Source of the DNA: Microcaldota archaeon
Lineage (GTDB): Archaea > Micrarchaeota > Micrarchaeia > Micrarchaeales > CABMGC01
Reading direction: 5' to 3'
Assembly: GCA_021801225.1 (NCBI GenBank)
Contig: JAJYYF010000010.1
Location: 1 to 33,737, forward strand
Length of the DNA: 33,737 nucleotides
In this document: positions 25,798 to 33,737 of the stretch, in pieces
Layout of the letters: the number at the start of each line of letters is the position of its first letter
Position numbering within the stretch: the stretch's first letter is position 1
The notes under the pieces: generated by a model
Seen by the model: only the letters and a program-made list of their open reading frames with translations
What the model was told of the DNA's origin: nothing
Databases searched by the model: none
Program-made: the position numbers and the translations under genes

Positions 25798-25837
25798 GGC
25801 AAAGCCTGCCTCCACAGCGGGCTTGCCGTCCTTTTTC
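25798..25837 (+). terminator. GC-rich hairpin followed by a T-run; terminator-like
   Basis: ggcaaagcctgc-ctccaca-gcgggcttgcc (one bulged A, one G-T pair) then gtcctttttc, right after the stop of the wHTH gene. Confidence 0.55.
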
Positions 25838-25965
25838 TAACTTGCCACTAAATTATCTCAATCACTTCGTGTGTTAAGAATATTTGTGTTTTAACAATAT
25901 AAATGTAAAGTCCTGCATTATTTACGAATAGGATAAAAATCAAAAATACAAACAAGTATATAAAA

Positions 25966-26139
25966 ATGAATAACGATATAAATAACATGCAAAAAAAGGT
26001 AAAAGTTGTTTTTTATAAAAGCAAAGACACTACTAAACAAGCAGGAACTTACATTCATGGAGATTTGATTATGTTTCAAGATGATGTTGTTGTAAAGCAA
26101 CTGAAAACATATTTTGCTTCAAAGGAGTTGAATTTATGA
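25966..26139 (+). CDS. Small protein (57 aa) translationally coupled to the DHH gene; not in the ORF track
   Basis: MNNDINNMQKKVKVVFYKSKDTTKQAGTYIHGDLIMFQDDVVVKQLKTYFASKELNL*; TGA overlaps ATG of the next gene (ATGA). Confidence 0.6.
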   Translation: MNNDINNMQKKVKVVFYKSKDTTKQAGTYIHGDLIMFQDDVVVKQLKTYFASKELNL

Positions 26140-27146
26140 CACAGATGAAATCAAGAAAGTTTAAAACTGGCAAGAGGTTACCAAAAGCAATTGTAATAAC
26201 ACACATAGCCGATTTGGATGGAATTTTGAGTGGAGCATTAATAATGCGTAAATATAATCTAAGTAAAAATGATGTTTTATTTGCTGATTATAACAAAGAA
26301 AAACTTTTAGAAATAGAAAAGATGTTTAATAAAAAACTCAAAAAAGGAGTATCTCTTTTTATAACAGACATAGGCGTAAATACATCAACAATTAATATTT
26401 TCAAGAGAATGATTTTAAAAGTTAAAAAAAATAAAGGAAAGGTCTTCTGGTTTGATCATCATACGTGGAACAATGAAGCCTTAGAAAAACTAGCCTCTCT
26501 TTGTGACATTGCTGTTGTAAATGAAAATAAATTATTTTGTGCAGCAGAGATAACTGCTAAGGAGTTAGAGTTAAAAGATGAATTTACAAAGAAAATTTTA
26601 AAGGTAGTCCATTTATCTGATTTTAACATCAAACCAAAGGACAAAAAAACAAAGCAATTAATAGGGTATTATGTCTTAGCCACTACTTATTACTCTTCAT
26701 TTAATGATAAAAAAAGACAAAAAATAACAAGGAATATAGCGGAGCAGTTAAGTAAATCTATATTTACACCAAAGTTCCTTGTGAATGATGCAAAAAAGTT
26801 TGAAAGAATAAATGAGATTCATCTAAAAGAACTTCTAAGTACTATTAAAAAATCGGGAACTTCTGCAGTTGGTTTTACTAAATATGTTTCTACAAATCAA
26901 GCTTGTGAAGCTATTCAAAGGTTTGCAAATGTAGATGTAGGAATATATGTCAATACAGAAACAAATAAGGCACATTTAAGGAGCAAGGTTGCAGATTGTT
27001 CTGTGATCTCCCGTTCATTTGGTGGTGGAGGACATCCTCATGCTTCAGCATTTGAGATAAATAAAAAAATGTATAACTTACGATTAAAGGAAGGAAGAGA
27101 AAAAATATCTGATGAAATATTAAAAAGAGCCTCTAAATTATTATAA
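26136..27146 (+). CDS. DHH/DHHA1-family phosphoesterase (RecJ/NrnA-like)
   Basis: ITHIADLDGILSGAL, DIGVN, WFDHHTW, C-terminal GGGGHPHASAFEI. Confidence 0.9.
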   Translation: MTQMKSRKFKTGKRLPKAIVITHIADLDGILSGALIMRKYNLSKNDVLFADYNKEKLLEIEKMFNKKLKKGVSLFITDIGVNTSTINIFKRMILKVKKNKGKVFWFDHHTWNNEALEKLASLCDIAVVNENKLFCAAEITAKELELKDEFTKKILKVVHLSDFNIKPKDKKTKQLIGYYVLATTYYSSFNDKKRQKITRNIAEQLSKSIFTPKFLVNDAKKFERINEIHLKELLSTIKKSGTSAVGFTKYVSTNQACEAIQRFANVDVGIYVNTETNKAHLRSKVADCSVISRSFGGGGHPHASAFEINKKMYNLRLKEGREKISDEILKRASKLL

Positions 27147-28337
27147 TACTCCAAATCCAGAAAGCTTCCATCTTTGATTAAAGTTTCTTAATACAGAGAT
27201 CTTTGATGAGTCGTCGATACACGCTAATCTATTCAATTTAATCTCTAATACATTTCTTTTTAACTTTGTAATATAACCCACAAATGTTCCAGTGCCTATT
27301 CCTAATAACAATTGTTCATTTTCTTTGAATGCTTGTTTTGGTATATCTGATCTGTTCAAAGAGGTATACGTCATTGTTATTTTATTTACTACGTCTGGCA
27401 ATGTCCCTACCTTTCCTATTATCTGTCCTACCAATCCATCAGCTTTTGTAATTGATGGGTCGCATTCAGTTCCAATAGCAATTAATCCTCCAGCTATTGC
27501 TGTATTTAGCCTCTCATTGCCTGCTGACAAAGAATCTACCTTTGTAATTATCGGAGTGTAACTCTCTTTTTTCTGTGGATTAAGATTAACTCCTGGACGG
27601 ATCTCTATCTCGGTGCCTTCTTTAAATGTACCTCTAATTATTGAACCGCCTACAACACCTCCTACTAAATCATCTATCTTTGTACCGGGTTTGTTAATAT
27701 CAAAAGATCTTGCGATATTCATAACTGGATTTGAGGTTGTATCTCTTTCAGGAACCTTTATTTTTACCAACTCCTCTAATAAAGAATCAACATTTATTCC
27801 TTTATTGGCCATTATAGGTATTATCGGAGCGTCTTCAGCTGTACTCCCTTTTAAAAATGCCTTTATTTGATCATAACTTTTCTTAGCCTTCTCTTTTCCA
27901 ACTATATCTATTTTTGTTTGTGCTACGATTACATTTTTAATTCCTAGCGCATTTATTATCATTAAGTGTTCTTTAGTCTGTGGCATTGGACAAGGCTCAG
28001 CTGCAGATATTACAAAAAGTGCACCATCAATAATACTTGAACTAGCTATAGCTGTTGCCATAAGCGTTTCGTGTCCTGGCGCGTCTAGTAAGGAAATTTT
28101 TCTAAAAGGAGAAGCCACCTTTCCATCTATACATGTCTCTTCAACTGTAAATTTGTCCTCAGCTCCACATTTTCTTATTAACATATCCGCATAGCCTAGC
28201 TTTATTGTCATACTTCTTTTCAAGCTTTCACTATGTACATCTGTCCAGGTGTGAGTCAACGCAGAAACTAGGGTTGTTTTACCATGATCTACATGACCTA
28301 GCGTTCCTATGTTTAACTCACTTTGTGTATTCATCAA
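27141..28337 (-). CDS. eif2g: Translation initiation factor aIF2 subunit gamma
   Basis: GHVDHGKTTL, LLDAPGHETLMAT, AQTKIDIV, SFDINKPGTKIDDLVGGVVGGSIIRG. Confidence 0.94.
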   Translation of the reverse strand: MMNTQSELNIGTLGHVDHGKTTLVSALTHTWTDVHSESLKRSMTIKLGYADMLIRKCGAEDKFTVEETCIDGKVASPFRKISLLDAPGHETLMATAIASSSIIDGALFVISAAEPCPMPQTKEHLMIINALGIKNVIVAQTKIDIVGKEKAKKSYDQIKAFLKGSTAEDAPIIPIMANKGINVDSLLEELVKIKVPERDTTSNPVMNIARSFDINKPGTKIDDLVGGVVGGSIIRGTFKEGTEIEIRPGVNLNPQKKESYTPIITKVDSLSAGNERLNTAIAGGLIAIGTECDPSITKADGLVGQIIGKVGTLPDVVNKITMTYTSLNRSDIPKQAFKENEQLLLGIGTGTFVGYITKLKRNVLEIKLNRLACIDDSSKISVLRNFNQRWKLSGFGVL

Positions 28338-28347
28338 TTCTCAACTA

Positions 28348-28734
28348 TTACTCACTTTTTTCTTTTGGTTTGAAAAGTTCTTCGTGTGGTTTTGAACCAA
28401 ACTGCTCTATTACTGTGTTTATCTGAACTGTATCTGGACCTATAGCATTTCCTCTTACTAACTTTCTAGCCCTATAACCTTTTTCTTTGACTCTCATTCC
28501 TACTCCAAAGTTTATCAAAGCCTTTGTTTTTCTTATGCCATCTATCTCTTTTCTTGATGGAGCTCCTGAAGAATCACTTAATCCAGTTATCTTTAATTTA
28601 AAGCCATCTAAACCTGCAGCAGCTCCTTCTATCTCTTCGCCAATAATCTTTCCTATAAGCTGTCCTTCTCTTTCTTTTGGTATCTGCGCATGTCCTGTTT
28701 TTCCTGTCTTTCTATCTGAATAAACAATCTGCAT
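28348..28734 (-). CDS. rps6e: 30S ribosomal protein S6e
   Basis: LIGKIIGEEIEGAAAGLDGFKLKITGLSDSSGAPSRKEIDG, RARKLVRGNAIGPDTVQINTVI; adjacent to aIF2-gamma. Confidence 0.93.
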   Translation of the reverse strand: MQIVYSDRKTGKTGHAQIPKEREGQLIGKIIGEEIEGAAAGLDGFKLKITGLSDSSGAPSRKEIDGIRKTKALINFGVGMRVKEKGYRARKLVRGNAIGPDTVQINTVIEQFGSKPHEELFKPKEKSE

Positions 28735-28797
28735 TTTTTCACCTAATAAATTATTATTAATATTATATTTCTCTACTATTTAACTCTATTTGAATTA

Positions 28798-30954
28798 TTA
28801 TCTGTACATACTATCTGGTTCTTCTTTGAATCTTCTAATTCTATCACTTACTTCCTTAGGAACAGCCGGTCTTACTTCCTTCAATGCTTTTACGAAGTCC
28901 TCTCCTTTTACTATGTCTCTATTATTTCTTATTGCATTCATTCCTGCTTCTCTGCATATATTTTCTAACTCAGCACCAGTATAGTTTTCTGTACTCTCAG
29001 ATATTTTTTCTAAATTAACATCTTTATCTAATGGCATCTTTTTTGTATGTACCTTTAATATCTCAAATCTTGCTTTTAAGTCAGGCATAGGTATCTCAAT
29101 TATTTTATCAAATCTTCCTGGTCTTAATAAAGCAGGATCTACCTCCTCTGGACGATTTGTTGCACCTAAAACAACAACATTCTTTAACTCCTGTAATCCA
29201 TCCATCTCAGTAAGCATTGTGTCTACAACCCTCTCTGTTACTCTTGTATCATCCTCTCCAGAGTTTCGTGAGTGTGCTATTGCGTCTATCTCATCAATAA
29301 AAATAATACAAGGCGCAGCAAGTCTTGCCTTTCTAAATATCTCTCTTACTGTTTTTTCACTTTCTCCTACGTACTTGCTAAGAACCTCTGGCCCTTTTAT
29401 TGATATAAAATTTGCTTCCCTTTCCGTTGCAACTGCTCTTGCAAGCATAGTCTTTCCTGTGCCAGGAGAACCTACTAATAAAACTCCTCTAATGGCGCGT
29501 ATCCCTAACTTCTCAAACTTCTGCGGTTCTTTAAGTGGCATCTCAACAGCTTCTCTGATTTCTTCCTTTACACTTTCTATTCCACCTATGTCCTTCCAAT
29601 GTACATTTGGTCTTTCTACAAATACCTCCCTAAGTGCACTAGGTTGAATATTTTTTAATCCCTCCATGAAGTTATCTCTTGTAACTGTTAAGTTTGATAA
29701 TACCTCTGCAGGTATACTTTGCTTGTCAACTATATTAGGAAGTATTATTCTTAATGTAGCCATAGCCGCTTCTTTAACCAATGCATTCATATCTGCTCCA
29801 GTATAACCGTGAGTTATATTTGCTAACTCATCTAAATCCACATCCTTTGCAATAGGCATATTTCTAGTGTGTATCTGTAATATTGTTTTTCTTGAGTTTC
29901 TATTTGGTACACCTATCTCTATTTCACGATCAAATCTTCCTGGTCTTCTTAAGGCAGGATCTATCGCATCTGGACGGTTTGTTGCTGCAATTATTATTAC
30001 CTGACCTCTTGGCGGCATTCCGTCCATAAGTGTTAATAGTTGTGAGACCATTCTTCTCTCAACCTCATTTGTCGCATCCTCTCTTTTAGGAGCAATCGCA
30101 TCTATCTCGTCCATGAAAATAATTGTAGGTGCCTTTTCATTTGCACTTTTAAATATCTCTCTTAATTTTTCTTCGCTTTCTCCAACAAACTTACTCACTA
30201 ACTCAGGTCCGGATATTGTTATGAAATTCGCATCGCTTTCATTAGCTACTGCCTTTGCTAAAAGTGTCTTTCCAGTACCTGGTGGTCCATACAATAAAAC
30301 TCCTTTTGGCGGATCTATTCCTAACCTTTCAAACAACTCTGGATATCTAATAGGTAGCTCTACCATCTCCCTTATTTTTTGTTTTGCGTCGTCCAAACCC
30401 CCTATATCTTCATAATGTACATCAGCTATCTTAACTAAAGACTCCGAAACTGGTTCATCCTTGACTACTAAATTAGTATTGCTTGTTATCTTTACTATTC
30501 CGTGTGGAACTACCTGAACCACTAAAAAATTGAAAACCAATCCAAACATAGGTATCGGTATTGAGTCTCCTTTTGCTAAAGGTCTTCCCTCTAATCTTCT
30601 TTTTGCATAATCTGGAAAATCAGGAGAAAGTGGTGGCCTTTGACTAGGCGGTGGTGCTAAAGTAACCTTTTCAGCATCCTTCACCTCTGCTTTTGATACA
30701 AAGATTTTGTCTCCTATTCCAACTCCTAAATTTTGTCTTAAATATCCGTCAATCCTTATAAAACCTAAACCTTCATCACTAGGGTGTGCAGGACCTACTA
30801 TTGCAGCAGTTGATTTTATCTTACCTTTTAACTCTATCATGTCTCCTGAGTTTATATCTAATATTCTGCGTGATTTCCCGTCAACTCTCGCAATACTCTT
30901 TCCAGAGTCCGTAACTAATGCATCTGCAACTGTAAGCTCTATTATATTAACCAT
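28798..30954 (-). CDS. Cdc48/VAT-type double AAA+ ATPase
   Basis: Two AAA modules ([34 protein letters not shown]), N-terminal double-psi-barrel-like region; ATG at 30954 ([14 protein letters not shown]) preferred over the 30993 start. Confidence 0.95.
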   Translation of the reverse strand: MVNIIELTVADALVTDSGKSIARVDGKSRRILDINSGDMIELKGKIKSTAAIVGPAHPSDEGLGFIRIDGYLRQNLGVGIGDKIFVSKAEVKDAEKVTLAPPPSQRPPLSPDFPDYAKRRLEGRPLAKGDSIPIPMFGLVFNFLVVQVVPHGIVKITSNTNLVVKDEPVSESLVKIADVHYEDIGGLDDAKQKIREMVELPIRYPELFERLGIDPPKGVLLYGPPGTGKTLLAKAVANESDANFITISGPELVSKFVGESEEKLREIFKSANEKAPTIIFMDEIDAIAPKREDATNEVERRMVSQLLTLMDGMPPRGQVIIIAATNRPDAIDPALRRPGRFDREIEIGVPNRNSRKTILQIHTRNMPIAKDVDLDELANITHGYTGADMNALVKEAAMATLRIILPNIVDKQSIPAEVLSNLTVTRDNFMEGLKNIQPSALREVFVERPNVHWKDIGGIESVKEEIREAVEMPLKEPQKFEKLGIRAIRGVLLVGSPGTGKTMLARAVATEREANFISIKGPEVLSKYVGESEKTVREIFRKARLAAPCIIFIDEIDAIAHSRNSGEDDTRVTERVVDTMLTEMDGLQELKNVVVLGATNRPEEVDPALLRPGRFDKIIEIPMPDLKARFEILKVHTKKMPLDKDVNLEKISESTENYTGAELENICREAGMNAIRNNRDIVKGEDFVKALKEVRPAVPKEVSDRIRRFKEEPDSMYR

Positions 30955-31130
30955 ATCTTGGGCACCAAAGTAATAGTGATACTTATTTATCAAAAAACTT
31001 ATATATACTTTTGCTTATAAATTTACGTTAACAAGAAATTGTTCAGTTCACCTTAAAAGTTATTCTTGATTGGAATAAATTATATATCTTTCCTTATAAT
31101 ATTATATGAAAATATTAATTCGTGTTACTT

Positions 31131-31283
31131 ATGGGAAAATTTCCACTAGCAGATGAAGTGTTGACAAATATCTGGCTATGCAGAAAATGCAAAGCAAGAA
31201 ACAAAGCAGGAACCTTAAAATGTAGAAAATGCGGTAGCAAATACATGCGTGTCAAGAGAAAAGAGAAGATGGCAAAGAAGTAA
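31131..31283 (+). CDS. rpl40e: 50S ribosomal protein L40e
   Basis: Not in the ORF track (50 aa): MGKFPLADEVLTNIWLCRKCKARNKAGTLKCRKCGSKYMRVKRKEKMAKK*; CxxC...CxxC. Confidence 0.93.
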   Translation: MGKFPLADEVLTNIWLCRKCKARNKAGTLKCRKCGSKYMRVKRKEKMAKK

Positions 31284-31319
31284 TAAGGCTTAATATTAAA
31301 AAATAATAAAGTGAGTTTA

Positions 31320-31535
31320 ATGGTAGAATTAACCCCTATAGAAAGTATGATTTTAGAAGCAATGAACGAACTAGGCGCAGTTAGTGATGAAAAGAAAAAG
31401 ACTGCAGACGACATAGCAAAAAAATGTAATAGACCTAAAAGTATGGTAACAAATGCATTGGTTACGATGTCACAAAAAGGAGCAATTAAAAGGGTAGTAA
31501 GAGAAAAAGCATCAGGCTATTATGTAATAAAGTGA
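31320..31535 (+). CDS. Small winged-helix protein
   Basis: MVELTPIESMILEAMNELGAVSDEKKKTADDIAKKCNRPKSMVTNALVTMSQKGAIKRVVREKASGYYVIK; ATG at 31320 preferred over GTG 31311. Confidence 0.8.
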   Translation: MVELTPIESMILEAMNELGAVSDEKKKTADDIAKKCNRPKSMVTNALVTMSQKGAIKRVVREKASGYYVIK

Positions 31536-31560
31536 TTAGCAATAATTAACTGATGATATT

Positions 31561-32007
31561 ATGGAATCAGATAGTGTAGAGTTTACGGCTAAATACAAAA
31601 ATTGGGTAGCAATAAAGAAGATAACTATATATCCGGACACAAAGCCGGAAGAGATAGCATTTTCTTTATCCGGGATAAGACAATCTATAGACAAAAAAGC
31701 CTTCGAGCTTTTAGATATAGATATGGCTTCTTTAGATGCATATGCTGAAAAACTAGCTACCTCAGTTAAAAAAAATCCTTCTGGATTTTCAGAAGCACTG
31801 ATTAAATTATCATCACCTGAAGCAAAGGCTTCAATTGAAAAAGCATCAGAAAAGAAACCAACACATCAAGCATTTGCCCGTATATACTTAATAAGAAAAA
31901 TAGCACAACTTCTTAATCTTGATTTTGATGTAAGTCAAGAAGCATTATCAAAAATATATCCTAATTTAAAACCTCCGAAACCAAGAGGCAGAGTGGCAAA
32001 GTCATAA
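31561..32007 (+). CDS. Conserved-looking archaeal hypothetical protein, possibly DUF2666-like (not verified)
   Basis: ORF in a compact + strand block: VEFTAKYKNWVAIKKITIYPDTKPEEIAFSLSGIRQSIDKKAFELL; two imperfectly repeated halves. Confidence 0.65.
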   Translation: MESDSVEFTAKYKNWVAIKKITIYPDTKPEEIAFSLSGIRQSIDKKAFELLDIDMASLDAYAEKLATSVKKNPSGFSEALIKLSSPEAKASIEKASEKKPTHQAFARIYLIRKIAQLLNLDFDVSQEALSKIYPNLKPPKPRGRVAKS

Positions 32008-32055
32008 ATTTAAACTTATATTTACTTTAAAAATCAATAAAAAATAAATATCTGC

Positions 32056-32128
32056 GGGGAGTTAGGCTAGCTTGGTAGGCTTTCAGGTTTGGGACCTGAC
32101 GACAGGAGTTCAAATCTCCTACTCCCCA
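32056..32128 (+). tRNA. tRNA-Pro (TGG)
   Basis: Acceptor GGGGAGT/ACTCCCC + A73, anticodon arm TCAGG-TTTGGGA-CCTGA, T arm AGGAG-TTCAAAT-CTCCT. T6 run follows. Confidence 0.95.
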
Positions 32129-32202
32129 GATTTTTTGCGGGGTTATATATAGAACGATGATTTTGCACCCCTGTCTAACATAGTTTTAGGATGGAAATTG
32201 GT

Positions 32203-32325
32203 TTACCCATTCAGAATTAATGCTTCTACTTGTTTCTTTGCATTTTCTAATTCTTCCTTCACTTTTTTCTTCTGCTTTTCATATTACTTTATCAATAAAT
32301 CCGCATAGTCAATTTTCTTCTCCAT
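32203..32325 (-). pseudogene. Small coiled-coil ORF interrupted by an in-frame TAA
   Basis: MEKKIDYADLLIK*YEKQKKKVKEELENAKKQVEALILNG*, one frame from ATG (32325) to TAA (32203) with TAA at 32284-32286. Confidence 0.5.
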
Positions 32326-32347
32326 ATTAACCTAAGGTATTTGAAAA

Positions 32348-33289
32348 TCATGGAATATTTATCGAAGCTACCTGACTTTCATAATAAGAATTATTGATAG
32401 CAGTGGGTTTGCCTGAGAATTCTGTATAATTTAACCAAAGATATCCTACAAAAGTTCCATTTTGGGTTCCAGTACAAGTGAGGTTATCTATTTGCTTAGG
32501 CTGATACTTAGTCAAATTAAACGTCTCATTGTAAAACTGGGCATTTGGGAAGCCATTTGATTGAATGGTATTGCCACAGCCTATCTGGACGTTATACATT
32601 ACTGGAATGACTTTCTGTCCAATGATAATATTCAACTTATTTTTTTGTGAAAGGGATGCATTTGCACATGAGAAGTTACTAAGTGCATCACAAGTTCCCT
32701 TGTAGATTATAGTAGTAGTTGAAGAAGTAGAAGTACTTGAACTTGTTGATGTAGTGCTCATAGAAATTGTACTTGTTGTAGTATTAATGGTAGTTGTGCT
32801 TGTATTCATGATGCTGTTTTGACCAAATCCTGAAAGAGCAAAGGACACGATCACTATAATACTTAAAACTACAAAGAAACCAAGAGCAAAATTGTCGTTT
32901 GTCGCTGAACTAATATCATCAGAATGGTGAACTAATAAAAATACGAAAAGTGGAAATGCAAAATTGAATACGAGTTCCCAGAAACTGATCAGTGATATTA
33001 AAAAGAAGATGATAGAGAGGAACCAATATCCAACAATAAATGCATATCGTTCTTTAATAATTTCTTCAGCTAAGACGATTAGGATAATTGCGGGTATCAA
33101 TGCTATTGCTACATTGATGCCAGAAATTGGAACTAAACCTGCTTTCTCAAAAGCTTGTATTAAAAGGCTTATTACAGCAAGAAGGATACCTATGAGTAGT
33201 TCTTCGCCCCTTGAATGCTCACCACGTTCAAATGCACCCCAATCCTGTGTAGATACAAATCTACCAGTATTGGGATCTCTAACTACCAA
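32348..33289 (-). CDS. Membrane protein with several N-terminal TMs, Ser/Thr-rich linker and Cys-containing, sequon-rich extracytoplasmic C-terminal domain
   Basis: VVRDPNTGRFVSTQDW N-term, TM bundle, STTTINTTTSTISMSTTSTSSSTSTSSTTT linker, CDALSNFSCANASL...CGNTIQSNGF domain. TTG start. Confidence 0.75.
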   Translation of the reverse strand: MVVRDPNTGRFVSTQDWGAFERGEHSRGEELLIGILLAVISLLIQAFEKAGLVPISGINVAIALIPAIILIVLAEEIIKERYAFIVGYWFLSIIFFLISLISFWELVFNFAFPLFVFLLVHHSDDISSATNDNFALGFFVVLSIIVIVSFALSGFGQNSIMNTSTTTINTTTSTISMSTTSTSSSTSTSSTTTIIYKGTCDALSNFSCANASLSQKNKLNIIIGQKVIPVMYNVQIGCGNTIQSNGFPNAQFYNETFNLTKYQPKQIDNLTCTGTQNGTFVGYLWLNYTEFSGKPTAINNSYYESQVASINIP

Positions 33290-33737
33290 TCAGATCACCT
33301 TACTGAGCTTGTTTAGTGTTTTCTTCTTTAATACTATTTGCTTATTGTTCTTTACCTTCATTTTCAAATATCGAAGATTTCTTTTAGATATTCCTATCTT
33401 CTTTGCCTGTTTTGGCGTTAGTTTCTTGATAATGTCCTTTATCTTTTGCTCAGTTTTGTTATCGTAAATAACATAATCGTTATCCGAAACGCCGATAACT
33501 TCGCTTTCCTCTAAATTATTCGATTCTTTGCCGATGTGTTCTATGCCATCAATCAAAATGTGCTTCCTATGTAACTCACCTATCTCACCATCATACTTGC
33601 CGTCATGGTGTTCAAAATAGCTGAAAAGAAATTCTGATAATGGTTTCCAATAGGATTTTGTGTTATCTTTGTACAATTTGCCAGTTTTGTAATCTATAAA
33701 TGGCGTATAAGGAACTAAATCGTAGTTCTTTGTGTAA
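33290..33737 (-). CDS. C-terminal part of a larger unknown protein ending in an HTH-like segment; truncated at window end
   Basis: The reported start is a TTG with the frame still open to the window edge: YTKNYDLVPYTPFIDYKTGKLYKDNTKSYWKPLSEFLFSYFEHHDGKYDGEIGELHRKHILIDGIEHIGKESNNLEESEV...LTPKQAKKIGISKRNLRYLKMKVK. Confidence 0.65.
   Translation of the reverse strand, partial: YTKNYDLVPYTPFIDYKTGKLYKDNTKSYWKPLSEFLFSYFEHHDGKYDGEIGELHRKHILIDGIEHIGKESNNLEESEVIGVSDNDYVIYDNKTEQKIKDIIKKLTPKQAKKIGISKRNLRYLKMKVKNNKQIVLKKKTLNKLSKVI

Noticed and set aside
25918-26100. Minus-strand 60-aa ORF
   Set aside because: Antisense to the better-supported 57-aa ORF coupled to the DHH gene.
29219-30973. Plus-strand ORFs of 142, 100 and 88 aa
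   Set aside because: Antisense to the conserved Cdc48/VAT ATPase.
31115-31414. Minus-strand 99-aa ORF
   Set aside because: Antisense to L40e and the wHTH gene, which have clear family signatures.
32964-33467. Plus-strand 167-aa ORF
   Set aside because: Antisense to two minus-strand genes with better coding patterns and start/stop packing; remains uncertain.
1-33737. CRISPR array or IS element
   Set aside because: No regularly spaced identical 24-40 bp repeats and no transposase with flanking inverted repeats were seen.

Overview
AT-rich archaeal chromosomal window. The small, overlapping genes and gene families look like an ARMAN/Parvarchaeota/Micrarchaeota-type (DPANN) genome, but this taxonomy is inferred, not proven. 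Contents: (i) a conserved ribosomal-protein block rnp1-S17-L14-L24-S4e-L5-S14-S8-L6-L32e-L19e-L18-S5 (about 0.64-6.45 kb) ending at tRNA-His, where L30-L15-secY would normally follow; (ii) a ~16 kb co-directional block (6.68-22.6 kb) with one VirB4/HerA-superfamily ATPase, six tandem diverged polytopic membrane-protein paralogs, two '2 TM + soluble domain' proteins resembling a detached VirB3/VirB4-N region, a small protein duplicating the C-terminal helical module of the ATPase, a Zn-ribbon membrane protein, a coiled-coil/wHTH protein and a 786-aa ectodomain protein. I read this block as a candidate undescribed type IV secretion/Ced-like translocation machine; (iii) an informational block (Pno1-like KH protein, Top6B, wHTH regulator, DHH phosphoesterase, aIF2-gamma, S6e, Cdc48/VAT, L40e, wHTH, conserved hypothetical, tRNA-Pro); (iv) an accessory-looking tail after tRNA-Pro. 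Also notable: an exactly 10-bp-phased TTTAC array (24892-24971), an unusual tRNA-His (C55, no encoded G-1), several small ORFs missing from the ORF track (S14, L40e, two coupled micro-ORFs, a Sec61-beta-like reading frame lacking a clear start), and a small coiled-coil ORF with an in-frame stop.
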